Part shown: piece after piece, positions 25,905 to 33,724 of the stretch | Layout: each line of letters begins with the position of its first letter | Numbering within the stretch: position 1 is the first letter of the stretch | NCBI GenBank assembly: GCA_017404505.1 | Contig: JAFRCE010000026.1 | Location: forward strand, 1 to 64,000 | From: Solobacterium sp. | GTDB lineage: Bacteria > Bacillota_I > Bacilli_A > Erysipelotrichales > Erysipelotrichaceae | DNA length: 64,000 nt | Reading direction: 5' to 3' | Notes under the pieces: generated by a model | Database searches by the model: none | The model's input: the letters and a program-made list of their open reading frames with translations, nothing else | Told to the model about the DNA's origin: nothing | Made by a program: the position numbers and the translations under genes

Positions 25905-26807
25905 ATGGGATTATTCGATAAGAAACAATGCTGCATCTGCGGCGAAGACATCGGCTTTTTAGGAAACCGTAAACTTGCGGACGGCAATATGTGTTCCAAG
26001 TGCGCTGCCAAACTGTCGCCTTTCTTCTATGAGCGCAAGGCTTCGACCATGGCCCAGATCAAGGAACAGCTTGCCTACCGGGAAGCCAACCAGAGAGAAC
26101 TGGAACACTTTACACCGACCAAGGTCTATAACGAAGGCATGAAGATCTATCTGGATGACATTAACCGCAGGTTTGTCGTCACCAGAGCCACAGACTACAA
26201 GAAAGACAATCCGGATCTGATCGACTGTGCCCGTGTCACAGCGGCCGAATACACCGTGAATGAAGACCGTGACGAGATCTACAAGGATGAGAAGGAACGC
26301 ACCCACTATGATCCGCCGCGCTACAACTATGAATACACGTTCAACATGAAGCTGACGGTCGATCATCCTTACATCGACACGATTCGTTTTGAAGTCAAGG
26401 AAGGTGACAGACCGACCAGCAAACTGTCCGCTTCCTACCGGAGCCACGAAAGACTCTGCAATATGATTCAGAACGCTCTGCGTCCGGATCTGTATCCGCT
26501 GGTGGTCACAGCCGACACACCGCTGGATTCGGGAACGAGTACAGGTGCTGCTCTGGCCGGTCTGGTCAATACTCTGAACGATGTGTTCACCAATGCCGGC
26601 AGCCAGCTGAAAGAAGGCGAATGGAAGTGCGAATGCGGAGCTATCAACACGACCCGGTTCTGCGGCAACTGCGGCAAGGAAAGACCGCTGCGCTGGTTCT
26701 GCCCGAACTGCGGCAAAGAAAACAGCAGTAAATTCTGTGTGGGCTGCGGCACCAAGATTCCCGATTCTGTTCTGAAAGAATACGGCGAAGGGGTATCTGT
26801 CAAATAA
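25905..26807 (+). CDS. DUF4428 zinc-finger protein with C-terminal zinc ribbons
   Basis: A 300-residue cytosolic protein. The N-terminus has a treble-clef-like finger (CCICGEDIGFLGNRKLADG then CSKC) typical of DUF4428. A central domain of about 150 residues contains conserved aromatic and acidic positions. The C-terminus has tandem zinc ribbons of CxC/CxxC type (CECG, CGNCG, CPNCG, CVGCG). Such proteins probably act as adaptors, but no function is known. The start at ATG 25905 has AAGGAGG. It is likely co-transcribed with the Dabb gene and is followed by a terminator. Confidence 0.82.
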   Translation: MGLFDKKQCCICGEDIGFLGNRKLADGNMCSKCAAKLSPFFYERKASTMAQIKEQLAYREANQRELEHFTPTKVYNEGMKIYLDDINRRFVVTRATDYKKDNPDLIDCARVTAAEYTVNEDRDEIYKDEKERTHYDPPRYNYEYTFNMKLTVDHPYIDTIRFEVKEGDRPTSKLSASYRSHERLCNMIQNALRPDLYPLVVTADTPLDSGTSTGAALAGLVNTLNDVFTNAGSQLKEGEWKCECGAINTTRFCGNCGKERPLRWFCPNCGKENSSKFCVGCGTKIPDSVLKEYGEGVSVK

Positions 26808-26831
26808 AGCCGGAAACAGGAATATGTGACA

Positions 26832-26862
26832 AAGAGGTCTCTCCAGACAGACCTCTTTTTTC
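26832..26862 (+). terminator. Terminator after the DUF4428 gene
   Basis: AAGAGGTCT (26832-26840) and AGACCTCTT (26849-26857), then TTTT. Confidence 0.9.
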
Positions 26863-26942
26863 ATGCGTCCGCTTCTGTACAGACAACCGTAAGGCAGTTT
26901 TTCCTTCTTTGGCTATAATGGAAAAAGAGACGGAGATCAGAC

Positions 26943-28352
26943 ATGGATATGCATAAGAAAACCGGATATTACATTATTTCCCCGAATTATGCCCTGCGGG
27001 GATGGGCTTTTCTGCCGTATGCGCTGCAGTCACTGCAGACAACAAAGACGTATTTTTTCCGAAAGCCGGAATTTGAACTGCTGAAAAAGTGCGACGGCAA
27101 TACGCATATCCGCCTGGAGGAACTCAGTGAGGAAGAGAAGGATCTTTTGGCCAGGTGGCAAAAGGACGGACTGATCTGGCCCTGCGAATGCGGAGAAAAA
27201 CTGCTGAGCGATCAGGAATACCGCTTTTTCCGCAATGCCTTCAAGGAACATGTCCAGTGGTCGATCACCGGCAAATGCAACTTCCGCTGCCGCCACTGTT
27301 TCATGTCGGCACCACACGCGGCAGAAGGGGAACCGACTTTAGAGCAGCTGATGCAAATGCTGGACGGCTTTGTTGAATGCGGCATAAAGGCCGTCAGTCT
27401 GACCGGCGGCGAGCCGCTCATCCGACGGGACTTCTGGCAGGTCGTTGATGCCATCCTGGAGCGCGGCATCGTCATTCCCTATATTTATTCAAACGGTTTT
27501 CTGGTCACGGACCAGTTCCTGGACGAACTGGAAAAAAGACATCTCTGGCCGACCATTCAGTTCAGCTTTGACGGTATCGGGTATCATGACTGGATGCGCG
27601 GCATTGACGGCGCCGAACAGTATGTCCGGGACGCTCTGAAACGCTGTCAGGACAGACACTTTATGACAACCTGTTCCATGGTGCTGTTCCGGGAAAACCG
27701 GGAAAGCATCCGTGAATCGGTCAAACTGCTTGCCGAACTCGGCTGCAGTTCTCTGAAGATCGGCAATGCCATGCCGCAGGGTGAATGGCTGAACGAACCG
27801 GAGCACTTCCTGACACAGAAAGAAGTCAATCAGGTTTTCCTGGATTATATTCCGCAGTACTTTGCGGACGGTGCACCGCTCAGTCTTTCCCTGGAAGGTT
27901 TCTTCCGCTATGACAAAAACAGCGGAAAAATCGGCGCCCTGTTTGAAAGAAACGTCGCCGAGGAAAACTTCTCCAAAGCCCCGATGTGCCTGCACGTCAG
28001 AAGAGAAATGTATGTCAGTCCAAAGGGAAGGGTGCTGCCATGCATGTCGATGGTCGGTACCGCGGTCGAAGAAAAGTTCCCGAACATGCTGGAAACACCG
28101 CTGCCGGACATTCTCAGCCATCTGTCCGTGTATATGATCCTGGCCGACACCCGCATCAGTGAATATATGCGTCACAATCCGGAATGTCAGGCATGCCAGT
28201 ATCGCAGCAACTGCTGCGGCGGCTGCCGGGCCTAGGCTGTCCGTGACGGCAGCACCGACTATCTGGCCAGAGACATGGTGACCTGTGAGTACTACCTGGG
28301 CGGCTGGAAAGAAAAAAAGGAAGCGGTTCTGAAAGAACTCGGCCTCCTGTAG
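26943..28352 (+). pseudogene. Radical SAM/SPASM protein interrupted by an in-frame TAG
   Basis: The open frame from ATG 26943 runs 430 codons to TAG at 28233-28235, and the same frame continues for 38 more sense codons to TAG at 28350-28352. The radical SAM cluster motif is CNFRCRHC (Cys112, 116, 119). The SPASM domain has C349-x12-G-x4-C367, then C415, C418, C424 and C428 (CX2CX5CX3C). The seventh SPASM cysteine, Cys448 in VTCEYY, lies beyond the amber codon. So the first stop removes a cluster ligand. Either the gene is freshly inactivated, or TAG is read through, or a base is wrong. Full length would be 469. The substrate is unknown; no peptide precursor gene is adjacent. Confidence 0.85.
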
Positions 28353-28363
28353 AATACATACGC

Positions 28364-28388
28364 AAAGACCGCGTGCTCAGCGGTCTTT
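28364..28388. terminator. Bidirectional terminator
   Basis: AAAGACCGC (28364-28372) pairs with GCGGTCTTT (28380-28388); T tracts on both strands. It serves the radical SAM gene and, on the minus strand, overlaps the YolD stop codon. Confidence 0.8.
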
Positions 28389-28847
28389 TATTCTGATCTC
28401 CAGCAGATCCGCGAAGGCGATAATCTGCCCGCTGATCCGCAGATACTGATGGGGAATACTGATTTCCTGCACGAAACCACGGACGGTTTCCCGGCTGCCG
28501 AGCCGGCCGCATGCCGCGTGATGCGGATCGTCACAGACCTGGAAGAAGACCGCTTCCGCTTCCAGATGGAAACGGACCGTCTCATACAGACGGCGCAGCT
28601 GTTCATCCAGCTTCCGCACGGTGTCCTCATCCAGCGGCGGCCGCATTTCATAGACAGCGTCCTGACTGCTGACTTCCTCGGCGAAGCCTTTCAGTGCCGC
28701 GAACGGCGCGAAGATCTTGGCCCGCCGGGCGGTGCTCATCTGCGGATGACGCAGGGAAAAATAATCACCGCGATGCTGCGGCCGGCCGCGCTTTGCCAGC
28801 CGGGCATATTCCTCTTCACTCAGCATGATCACGGATTCTTCGTTCAT
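28377..28847 (-). CDS. YolD-like protein
   Basis: A 156-residue protein with the YolD-type core: RGDYFSLRHPQMSTARRAKIF followed by APFAALKGFAEE, then a helix and a C-terminal strand pair. YolD-like proteins are encoded next to UvrX/DinB polymerases on plasmids, prophages and chromosomes of Bacillota, and are thought to be their accessory subunit. An AAGGA site precedes ATG 28847, 18 bases after the polymerase stop. It is the last gene of a four-gene cassette. Confidence 0.8.
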   Translation of the reverse strand: MNEESVIMLSEEEYARLAKRGRPQHRGDYFSLRHPQMSTARRAKIFAPFAALKGFAEEVSSQDAVYEMRPPLDEDTVRKLDEQLRRLYETVRFHLEAEAVFFQVCDDPHHAACGRLGSRETVRGFVQEISIPHQYLRISGQIIAFADLLEIRIKDR

Positions 28848-28865
28848 GGCACTATCCTTTCCTTA

Positions 28866-30281
28866 TCAGGCTTTGTGACCGCCGATCTGCAGATTTCGCG
28901 CCATGGCCGTGCCGCCTTCCAGGATATTCATCGCCCGCACGACGGCGTTGGCGCCATAGCGGCTGCGGATCTGATACAGCGCGTTCTGCAGGTCATGTTC
29001 TTTTCGCAGACTTTCATAATCGGTAAAGAAATCCAACTGGATCACGCCGCTTCCTCTGATCGTGTCAGCCGCGCACACACCTAGCCGGCGGATCAGAAGC
29101 CGGTGATCACACTTCAGATCAAACGCGGCCAGCAGGGCTTCGGAAATCCGGGTATGACTGTCCGTGCGGTTGTCAAAGCGCACCGTGCCGACCGTATGAC
29201 CGGGATACAGCCGGCCGTAGAAGTCCACGCAGAGAGGGCCGCTGTAATCCGGCACTGCTTCCAGGGAAAGCGGATCATAACTGACCCAGAAACTCAGACA
29301 TCTGGTCGTCAGACTTTTCGCGCAGAGATCGGCGCACAGTCCGTCGATCATCTCGGCGAAGACCAGCCGCGCTTCCGCGAAATGATAGGGGCGGGGCAGG
29401 ACCTGGCCGCTGCTGAGACTGTTCGACGAAGAATGATAATTCTTGATATCGGCCATGGTCACCGGCTCAATGCCCCAGGCATGATCGATCAGGATCTCGC
29501 CGTCAATACCGAAGACCTTATAGAAGAATTCTTCGTCATAATAGGACATGGCCGCGATTTCCCGCATCGTGAACATGCCGAATTTGTTCAGCCGGCGCAT
29601 CTTGCCGGCGCCGATCTGCCAGAAATCGGTCAGCGGCTGATGATCCCAGAGCAGCTGCCGGTAAGACATTTCGTCCAGTTCGGCAATGCGCACGCCGTCA
29701 CGGTCCGCCGGTGCTTTTTTGGCGACGATATCCATGGCCACTTTGGCAAGATACAGGTTGGTGCCGATGCCGGCCGTGGCGGTAATGCCGGTCGTCCTGA
29801 GTACTTCCCGGATCATCGTGATCGTCATCAGATGAGCGGGACTGACGCCTTCTTTTTCAGCGTTGGCAGTATAAAAATGAAGATAAGCCGTGACATCGAT
29901 AAAGCATTCGTCAATGCTGTAGACATGGATGTCCTCCGCTGCCGCGTATTTCAGATAGATCGAATAGATCAGTGCCGAAACGCGTTCGTATTCGGCCATG
30001 CGCGGCACGGCAATGATATAGGGAATCTTTGTGTGATGTGTCCGTTCATATTCCCGTATCTTCTGCTTTGCCTCGAACAGGCGCGGCCGGCCGGGAATGC
30101 CCAGTTGTTTGAGGCAGGGCGAGACCGCCAGACAGATGGTCTTGTCAGAGCGGCTTTCATCAGCCACCACAAGATTGGTTTTCAGAGGATCCAGACCGCG
30201 GGCGACACATTCCACCGAGGCGTAGTAGGATTTCAGATCGATGCAGACATATGTATGTTTCTTCGCTGATATGCTTTGCAT
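28866..30281 (-). CDS. Y-family DNA polymerase, UvrX/DinB type
   Basis: A 471-residue translesion polymerase. Residues 12-24 hold the first metal-binding motif (IDLKSYYASVEC) and YSIDECFIDVT holds the catalytic SIDE motif. Helix-hairpin-helix and little-finger domains follow. The form with DLKSYYASVECVARGLDP is that of UvrX/UmuC-like polymerases and not of housekeeping PolIV. The start is ATG 30281 with GGAGG five bases upstream; a GTG at 30284 is an alternative. It lies between an ImmA-type protease and YolD, so expression is probably switched on by relief of the XRE repressor after DNA damage. Confidence 0.93.
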   Translation of the reverse strand: MQSISAKKHTYVCIDLKSYYASVECVARGLDPLKTNLVVADESRSDKTICLAVSPCLKQLGIPGRPRLFEAKQKIREYERTHHTKIPYIIAVPRMAEYERVSALIYSIYLKYAAAEDIHVYSIDECFIDVTAYLHFYTANAEKEGVSPAHLMTITMIREVLRTTGITATAGIGTNLYLAKVAMDIVAKKAPADRDGVRIAELDEMSYRQLLWDHQPLTDFWQIGAGKMRRLNKFGMFTMREIAAMSYYDEEFFYKVFGIDGEILIDHAWGIEPVTMADIKNYHSSSNSLSSGQVLPRPYHFAEARLVFAEMIDGLCADLCAKSLTTRCLSFWVSYDPLSLEAVPDYSGPLCVDFYGRLYPGHTVGTVRFDNRTDSHTRISEALLAAFDLKCDHRLLIRRLGVCAADTIRGSGVIQLDFFTDYESLRKEHDLQNALYQIRSRYGANAVVRAMNILEGGTAMARNLQIGGHKA

Positions 30282-30295
30282 CACATCCTCCCTGA

Positions 30296-30820
30296 TCAGA
30301 TGGAATCAGCCTTGTCTTTGATCGTACCGAGAAAGTTCTGCTCCGGCCGGAAGGGAACCTGGATCGCATGTCCTTTCTTCTGCAGTTCCAGCAGGCGGAT
30401 CATCAGCAGATTGACATTGACATCCAGCGCAGACGCGGCTGATATCATGTCATGACCCTGCCGCGCCAGTTCTTCCAGTTCCTTTTCGTCGATGAGCAGC
30501 TCGGATGCGAAAACATTGGCTTCATATTCGGTGTCACTGCGGATGTCGAACAGCTCCATTTCCAGCAGCCACTGCCGGTCCGTCAGAAGATGTCTGTGCA
30601 GCAGCAGGTGACCGAGTTCATGAGCGCATGCCATCCGCTGCATCTGTTCGCTCATGTTGCGGTTGATAAAGATAAAAGAATTCTTCAGCAGGATCTTGCA
30701 GAAGCCTTTCTGCTGTTTTGTATCAATGAATTTCACGTGGATGCCGAGCATCCGGGCAAGCTGAAAAGGATCACGGGTATGGTATTTCCGGATCAGGCGC
30801 CCGGCCGTTACTGTTTTCAT
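30296..30820 (-). CDS. ImmA/IrrE-family metallopeptidase
   Basis: A 174-residue zinc protease with HELGH at residues 67-71 and a downstream glutamate (EYEANVFASELL) as the likely third ligand. In ICEBs1 and phages, ImmA cleaves the XRE repressor ImmR after DNA damage, and IrrE does so in Deinococcus. It overlaps the XRE gene by 4 bases (ATGA), so the pair are translated together. The substrate is inferred to be that repressor. Confidence 0.9.
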   Translation of the reverse strand: MKTVTAGRLIRKYHTRDPFQLARMLGIHVKFIDTKQQKGFCKILLKNSFIFINRNMSEQMQRMACAHELGHLLLHRHLLTDRQWLLEMELFDIRSDTEYEANVFASELLIDEKELEELARQGHDMISAASALDVNVNLLMIRLLELQKKGHAIQVPFRPEQNFLGTIKDKADSI

Positions 30821-31215
30821 AGGTCGTCCTTCTGCCGGCGGCGGTTGTTCTTTTTCGCTTCCCAGTAGGCTTCCTGCATGGCCCGCATTATTTCGTCCAT
30901 GTCTTCTTCGGCCATCTCGCCGCCTGCCCAGAGCGCCCTCACGTCCGCCACCAGATCGAGAGCCTGCTTCATGGCGTTGCTGCCATATCGTTCGTTGGCC
31001 CGCAGGACAAAGGAAACATTCTCATCCAGAAGACTGCTTTCCTCAATGCCAAGCACGTTCGCCAGCATGGTGTAGGTCTCCTGTTTTTTCGGCATCCGCG
31101 TGCCCAGTTCATAATTCTGTATCGTGCGAAGGGAAATCCCGCTTTTTTCCGCCAGGTCTTTCTGGGACCATTGTCTGGCCAGTCTGGCTGTTTTGATCTT
31201 TTCGCTGAAATTCAT
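30817..31215 (-). CDS. XRE-family repressor (ImmR-like)
   Basis: A 132-residue protein with an N-terminal helix-turn-helix (SQKDLAEKSGISLRTIQNYE, residues about 17-36) and a C-terminal helical region rich in Glu and Met that could be the dimerisation part or the cleavage site. The start at ATG 31215 has GGGAGG; the longer frame runs through the operator. It heads a cassette with ImmA, UvrX and YolD and probably represses its own promoter through the perfect palindrome at 31231-31249. Confidence 0.9.
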   Translation of the reverse strand: MNFSEKIKTARLARQWSQKDLAEKSGISLRTIQNYELGTRMPKKQETYTMLANVLGIEESSLLDENVSFVLRANERYGSNAMKQALDLVADVRALWAGGEMAEEDMDEIMRAMQEAYWEAKKNNRRRQKDDL

Positions 31216-31230
31216 TGAAGCCTCCCACAA

Positions 31231-31249
31231 GTTGCGTATAATACGCAAC
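31231..31249. promoter_or_regulatory. Perfect 19-nt palindromic operator
   Basis: GTTGCGTATAATACGCAAC is a 9-1-9 inverted repeat without mismatch, placed just downstream of the -10 box (about +4 to +22) and 15 bases before the XRE start. A second inverted repeat, ATGCGG-TTT-CCGCAT, lies at 31288-31302, flanking the -35 box. Confidence 0.85.
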
Positions 31250-31259
31250 ATCTATCTGA

Positions 31260-31288
31260 ATCGTACAGCCAATTGTGAAAGATGTCAA
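31260..31288 (-). promoter_or_regulatory. Promoter of the XRE-ImmA-UvrX-YolD cassette
   Basis: Minus-strand TTGACA (31283-31288) and TACGAT (31260-31265), spaced by 17 bases. Confidence 0.8.
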
Positions 31289-31372
31289 TGCGGTTTCCGC
31301 ATGGATTCATCCGCATGTCACAGAGTGTTCACATAGAGCGGATATGATGCGGACTGAGGAGGCAAGGTTTAT

Positions 31373-32200
31373 ATGAAAAAACTTATCAGAAAGTCCGCGC
31401 TGCTTCTGTCGCTTCTGTTTGGCGGCTGCACAGTCAGCCCGGCCGCATCTGCGAACGAATTGCGGGTCTGCTTCTTCAATGCCGGCAAGGCGGATGCAAT
31501 CCTGCTGTATACGGACGATTCCGCTGTTCTGATCGACTGCGGTGAAAGTGATTTCGGCGATGACATACTCGCATATATGAAAAAGGCCGGTATCGATCAT
31601 CTGGACAAACTGATCATCACGCATTTTGACAAGGATCATGTCGGCGGCGCGTCCGCGGTCCTCAACGGCACGGAGGTATCGGAAGTCCTCGTCAGCAATT
31701 ACCCCAAGGACAGCGACGAGTACAAAGCCTTTGCCCAGGCACTCGCGGATCATGGTCTTTCCGCCGTGACGGTCAGCGGCACGGCAGAATACTCTTTCGT
31801 CCTGGACGGAACGGTCTATACCGTTGACGGTCCCGATCAGGAATCATACGCGTCGAATCCGTCCAACAATTCTTCGCTGATCATTTCCGCTGTTTACGGT
31901 GAGACGTCATTTCTGTTTGCCGGTGACGCGCAGAATGAACGGATCGAAGAATACCTGCAGGACCATACGCAGACATTTGACGTTCTGAAAGTGCCGTATC
32001 ACGGCAATTATCAGAAAAAACTGAAAGAACTGCTGGCCGTCAGCCAGCCTTCCGCGGCCGTGATCACCTGTTCATCGGAAGAGGGCGGCGAAGAAAAAAC
32101 ATTGCAGCTTCTCGATGCGGCGGGCATTCAGACTTACCTGACATGGCAGGGGGAAGTGACTGTCACATCCGATGGCGGAACACTGACCTTCAGCCGCTGA
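31373..32200 (+). CDS. ComEC-type metallo-beta-lactamase-fold lipoprotein
   Basis: A 275-residue secreted hydrolase. The signal peptide ends in the lipobox LLFGGC (Cys19). The mature part is a metallo-beta-lactamase fold with HFDKDH at 84-89 (the HxDxDH metal motif), GDAQNE later, and a YHGN motif, as in the free-standing MBL domains related to ComEC/Rec2. These often act as surface nucleases or phosphodiesterases. GGAGG and AAGG elements precede the ATG. It has its own terminator and lies divergent from the XRE cassette. Confidence 0.88.
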   Translation: MKKLIRKSALLLSLLFGGCTVSPAASANELRVCFFNAGKADAILLYTDDSAVLIDCGESDFGDDILAYMKKAGIDHLDKLIITHFDKDHVGGASAVLNGTEVSEVLVSNYPKDSDEYKAFAQALADHGLSAVTVSGTAEYSFVLDGTVYTVDGPDQESYASNPSNNSSLIISAVYGETSFLFAGDAQNERIEEYLQDHTQTFDVLKVPYHGNYQKKLKELLAVSQPSAAVITCSSEEGGEEKTLQLLDAAGIQTYLTWQGEVTVTSDGGTLTFSR

Positions 32201-32206
32201 GAAAAC

Positions 32207-32238
32207 AGGGCATTCTGTAAACCGGGATGCTCTTTTTT
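32207..32238 (+). terminator. Terminator after the MBL gene
   Basis: A 9-bp stem with two wobble pairs (32207-32215 with 32225-32233), then six T. Confidence 0.75.
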
Positions 32239-32304
32239 CACAGGCAAATGCATATACTTTTTCTGTTTTTTGGATAAAATAGTGACGTTAAACAAAGGTT
32301 ATCA

Positions 32305-33687
32305 ATGGAAAAAAACGAAACAAGACAGACAGAAAACAAAATGGGCACCATGCCCGTTCTGCCGCTTCTGATGAATATGGCCATCCCGATGATGCTGTCA
32401 TTCTTCATTCAGGCTTTATATAACATTGTCGATTCGATGTTCGTCGCCCGGATTTCCGAAAACGCCCTGGCGGCTGTCTCGCTGGCCTTTCCGATGCAGC
32501 AGATCATGAGCGCGATCGGCATCGGTACCGGTGTCGGCATCAGTGCCAGCATTCCCCGCCGGCTGGCGAAGAAACAGCCGGAGAGGGCGAATGAACTGGC
32601 CGATACTGGCATCTTTCTGTGCCTTTGCTATGTCGCGGTATTTATCGTGCTGGGTCTGACGTTCGCGCACCGTTTCTATGCCATGCAGACAAGCGTCGCG
32701 GAAATCGTCGAGGGCGGCACGGTGTATCTGTCGATCGTCTGGATGACGTGCTTCGGCATGTTCTTCGGTGTTCTCTTCGAAAAGATGCTGACATCTTCCG
32801 GCTTTGCGTCCTATGCGATGATTGCCCAGGCGAGCGGCGCCATCTTCAATATTATTTTCGATCCGCTGCTGATTTTCGGTCTCGGTCCTTTCCCGAAGAT
32901 GGGCATTGCCGGTGCCGCTCTGGCCACGGTCATGGGACAGATCTTCGCGGCCATCGTCGCCTTCCTGTTCAATGTCCGGAAGAATCACTGGATCAGCTTC
33001 AGCCTGAGCGGTATCTTCCATCCGGCCATGCGGGCTGTGAAGGAGATCTTCACGATCGGCTTCCCGTCAATGATCACAATGGGACTTGCTTCCATGAGTT
33101 CGTTCTTCATCAACCAGGTCCTCCTGCAGTACAGCACGACGGCGACAGCGGTATACGGCATCTGGCTGAAACTGCAGAACTTCTGCTTCATGCCGGCCTT
33201 CGGTATGAATAACGGCATGGTTCCGATCCTGTCCTATAATAACGGCACCCGCCGCTATGACAGGGTCTGGGGAACGATCCGATATGCTTTGACGATCATC
33301 CTGTCGTTAATGGTGATCCTGACCGTTGTCTTCGAATTCATTCCAAACACGCTGCTTGATCTCTTCAGTGCTTCCGATACGCTCCGTGAGATTGGTCTGG
33401 TGGCCATCCGCACCTGTGTCATATCTTTGACCTTCGGCGGTGTCTGCGTCATTCTCGGTTCTGCCATGCAGGCCCTGCGGCATGCCCGCTATGCCCTGAT
33501 CGTCAACGTTCTGCGTGGCTTCCTCATGCCGGTCGCATCCTTCTTCCTGCTTTCTGCCGTCTTCCATGACGTCCTGAAAGTCTGGGGTGCCGTGCCGCTG
33601 GCCGACGCCACTGCGTGTTTTGTGGCAATATACCTTTATCTGAAAATGAAAAAGGATCTGCTTGCTGAAGAAGAAGCAGATTCCTGA
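32305..33687 (+). CDS. MATE-family multidrug efflux transporter
   Basis: A 460-residue membrane protein with 12 predicted helices in two MatE halves. The family opening MNMAIPMMLSFFIQALYNIVD and the central TVMGQIFAAI segment are clear. It should export cationic compounds or toxins using Na+ or H+. The start at 32305 has an AAAGGTT site. It converges with a second MATE gene on the other strand, with a shared terminator between them. Confidence 0.92.
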   Translation: MEKNETRQTENKMGTMPVLPLLMNMAIPMMLSFFIQALYNIVDSMFVARISENALAAVSLAFPMQQIMSAIGIGTGVGISASIPRRLAKKQPERANELADTGIFLCLCYVAVFIVLGLTFAHRFYAMQTSVAEIVEGGTVYLSIVWMTCFGMFFGVLFEKMLTSSGFASYAMIAQASGAIFNIIFDPLLIFGLGPFPKMGIAGAALATVMGQIFAAIVAFLFNVRKNHWISFSLSGIFHPAMRAVKEIFTIGFPSMITMGLASMSSFFINQVLLQYSTTATAVYGIWLKLQNFCFMPAFGMNNGMVPILSYNNGTRRYDRVWGTIRYALTIILSLMVILTVVFEFIPNTLLDLFSASDTLREIGLVAIRTCVISLTFGGVCVILGSAMQALRHARYALIVNVLRGFLMPVASFFLLSAVFHDVLKVWGAVPLADATACFVAIYLYLKMKKDLLAEEEADS

Positions 33688-33701
33688 TTCGTGATTCATT
33701 G

Positions 33702-33724
33702 GACCGGAGTGATCCGGTCTTTTT
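33702..33724. terminator. Terminator between convergent MATE genes
   Basis: GACCGG (33702-33707) pairs with CCGGTC (33714-33719), then TTTTT on the plus strand. Confidence 0.75.

Noticed and set aside
28233..28235. TAG as a pyrrolysine codon
   Set aside because: No evidence of Pyl genes in the window, and the position is not a known Pyl site; nonsense mutation or error is simpler.
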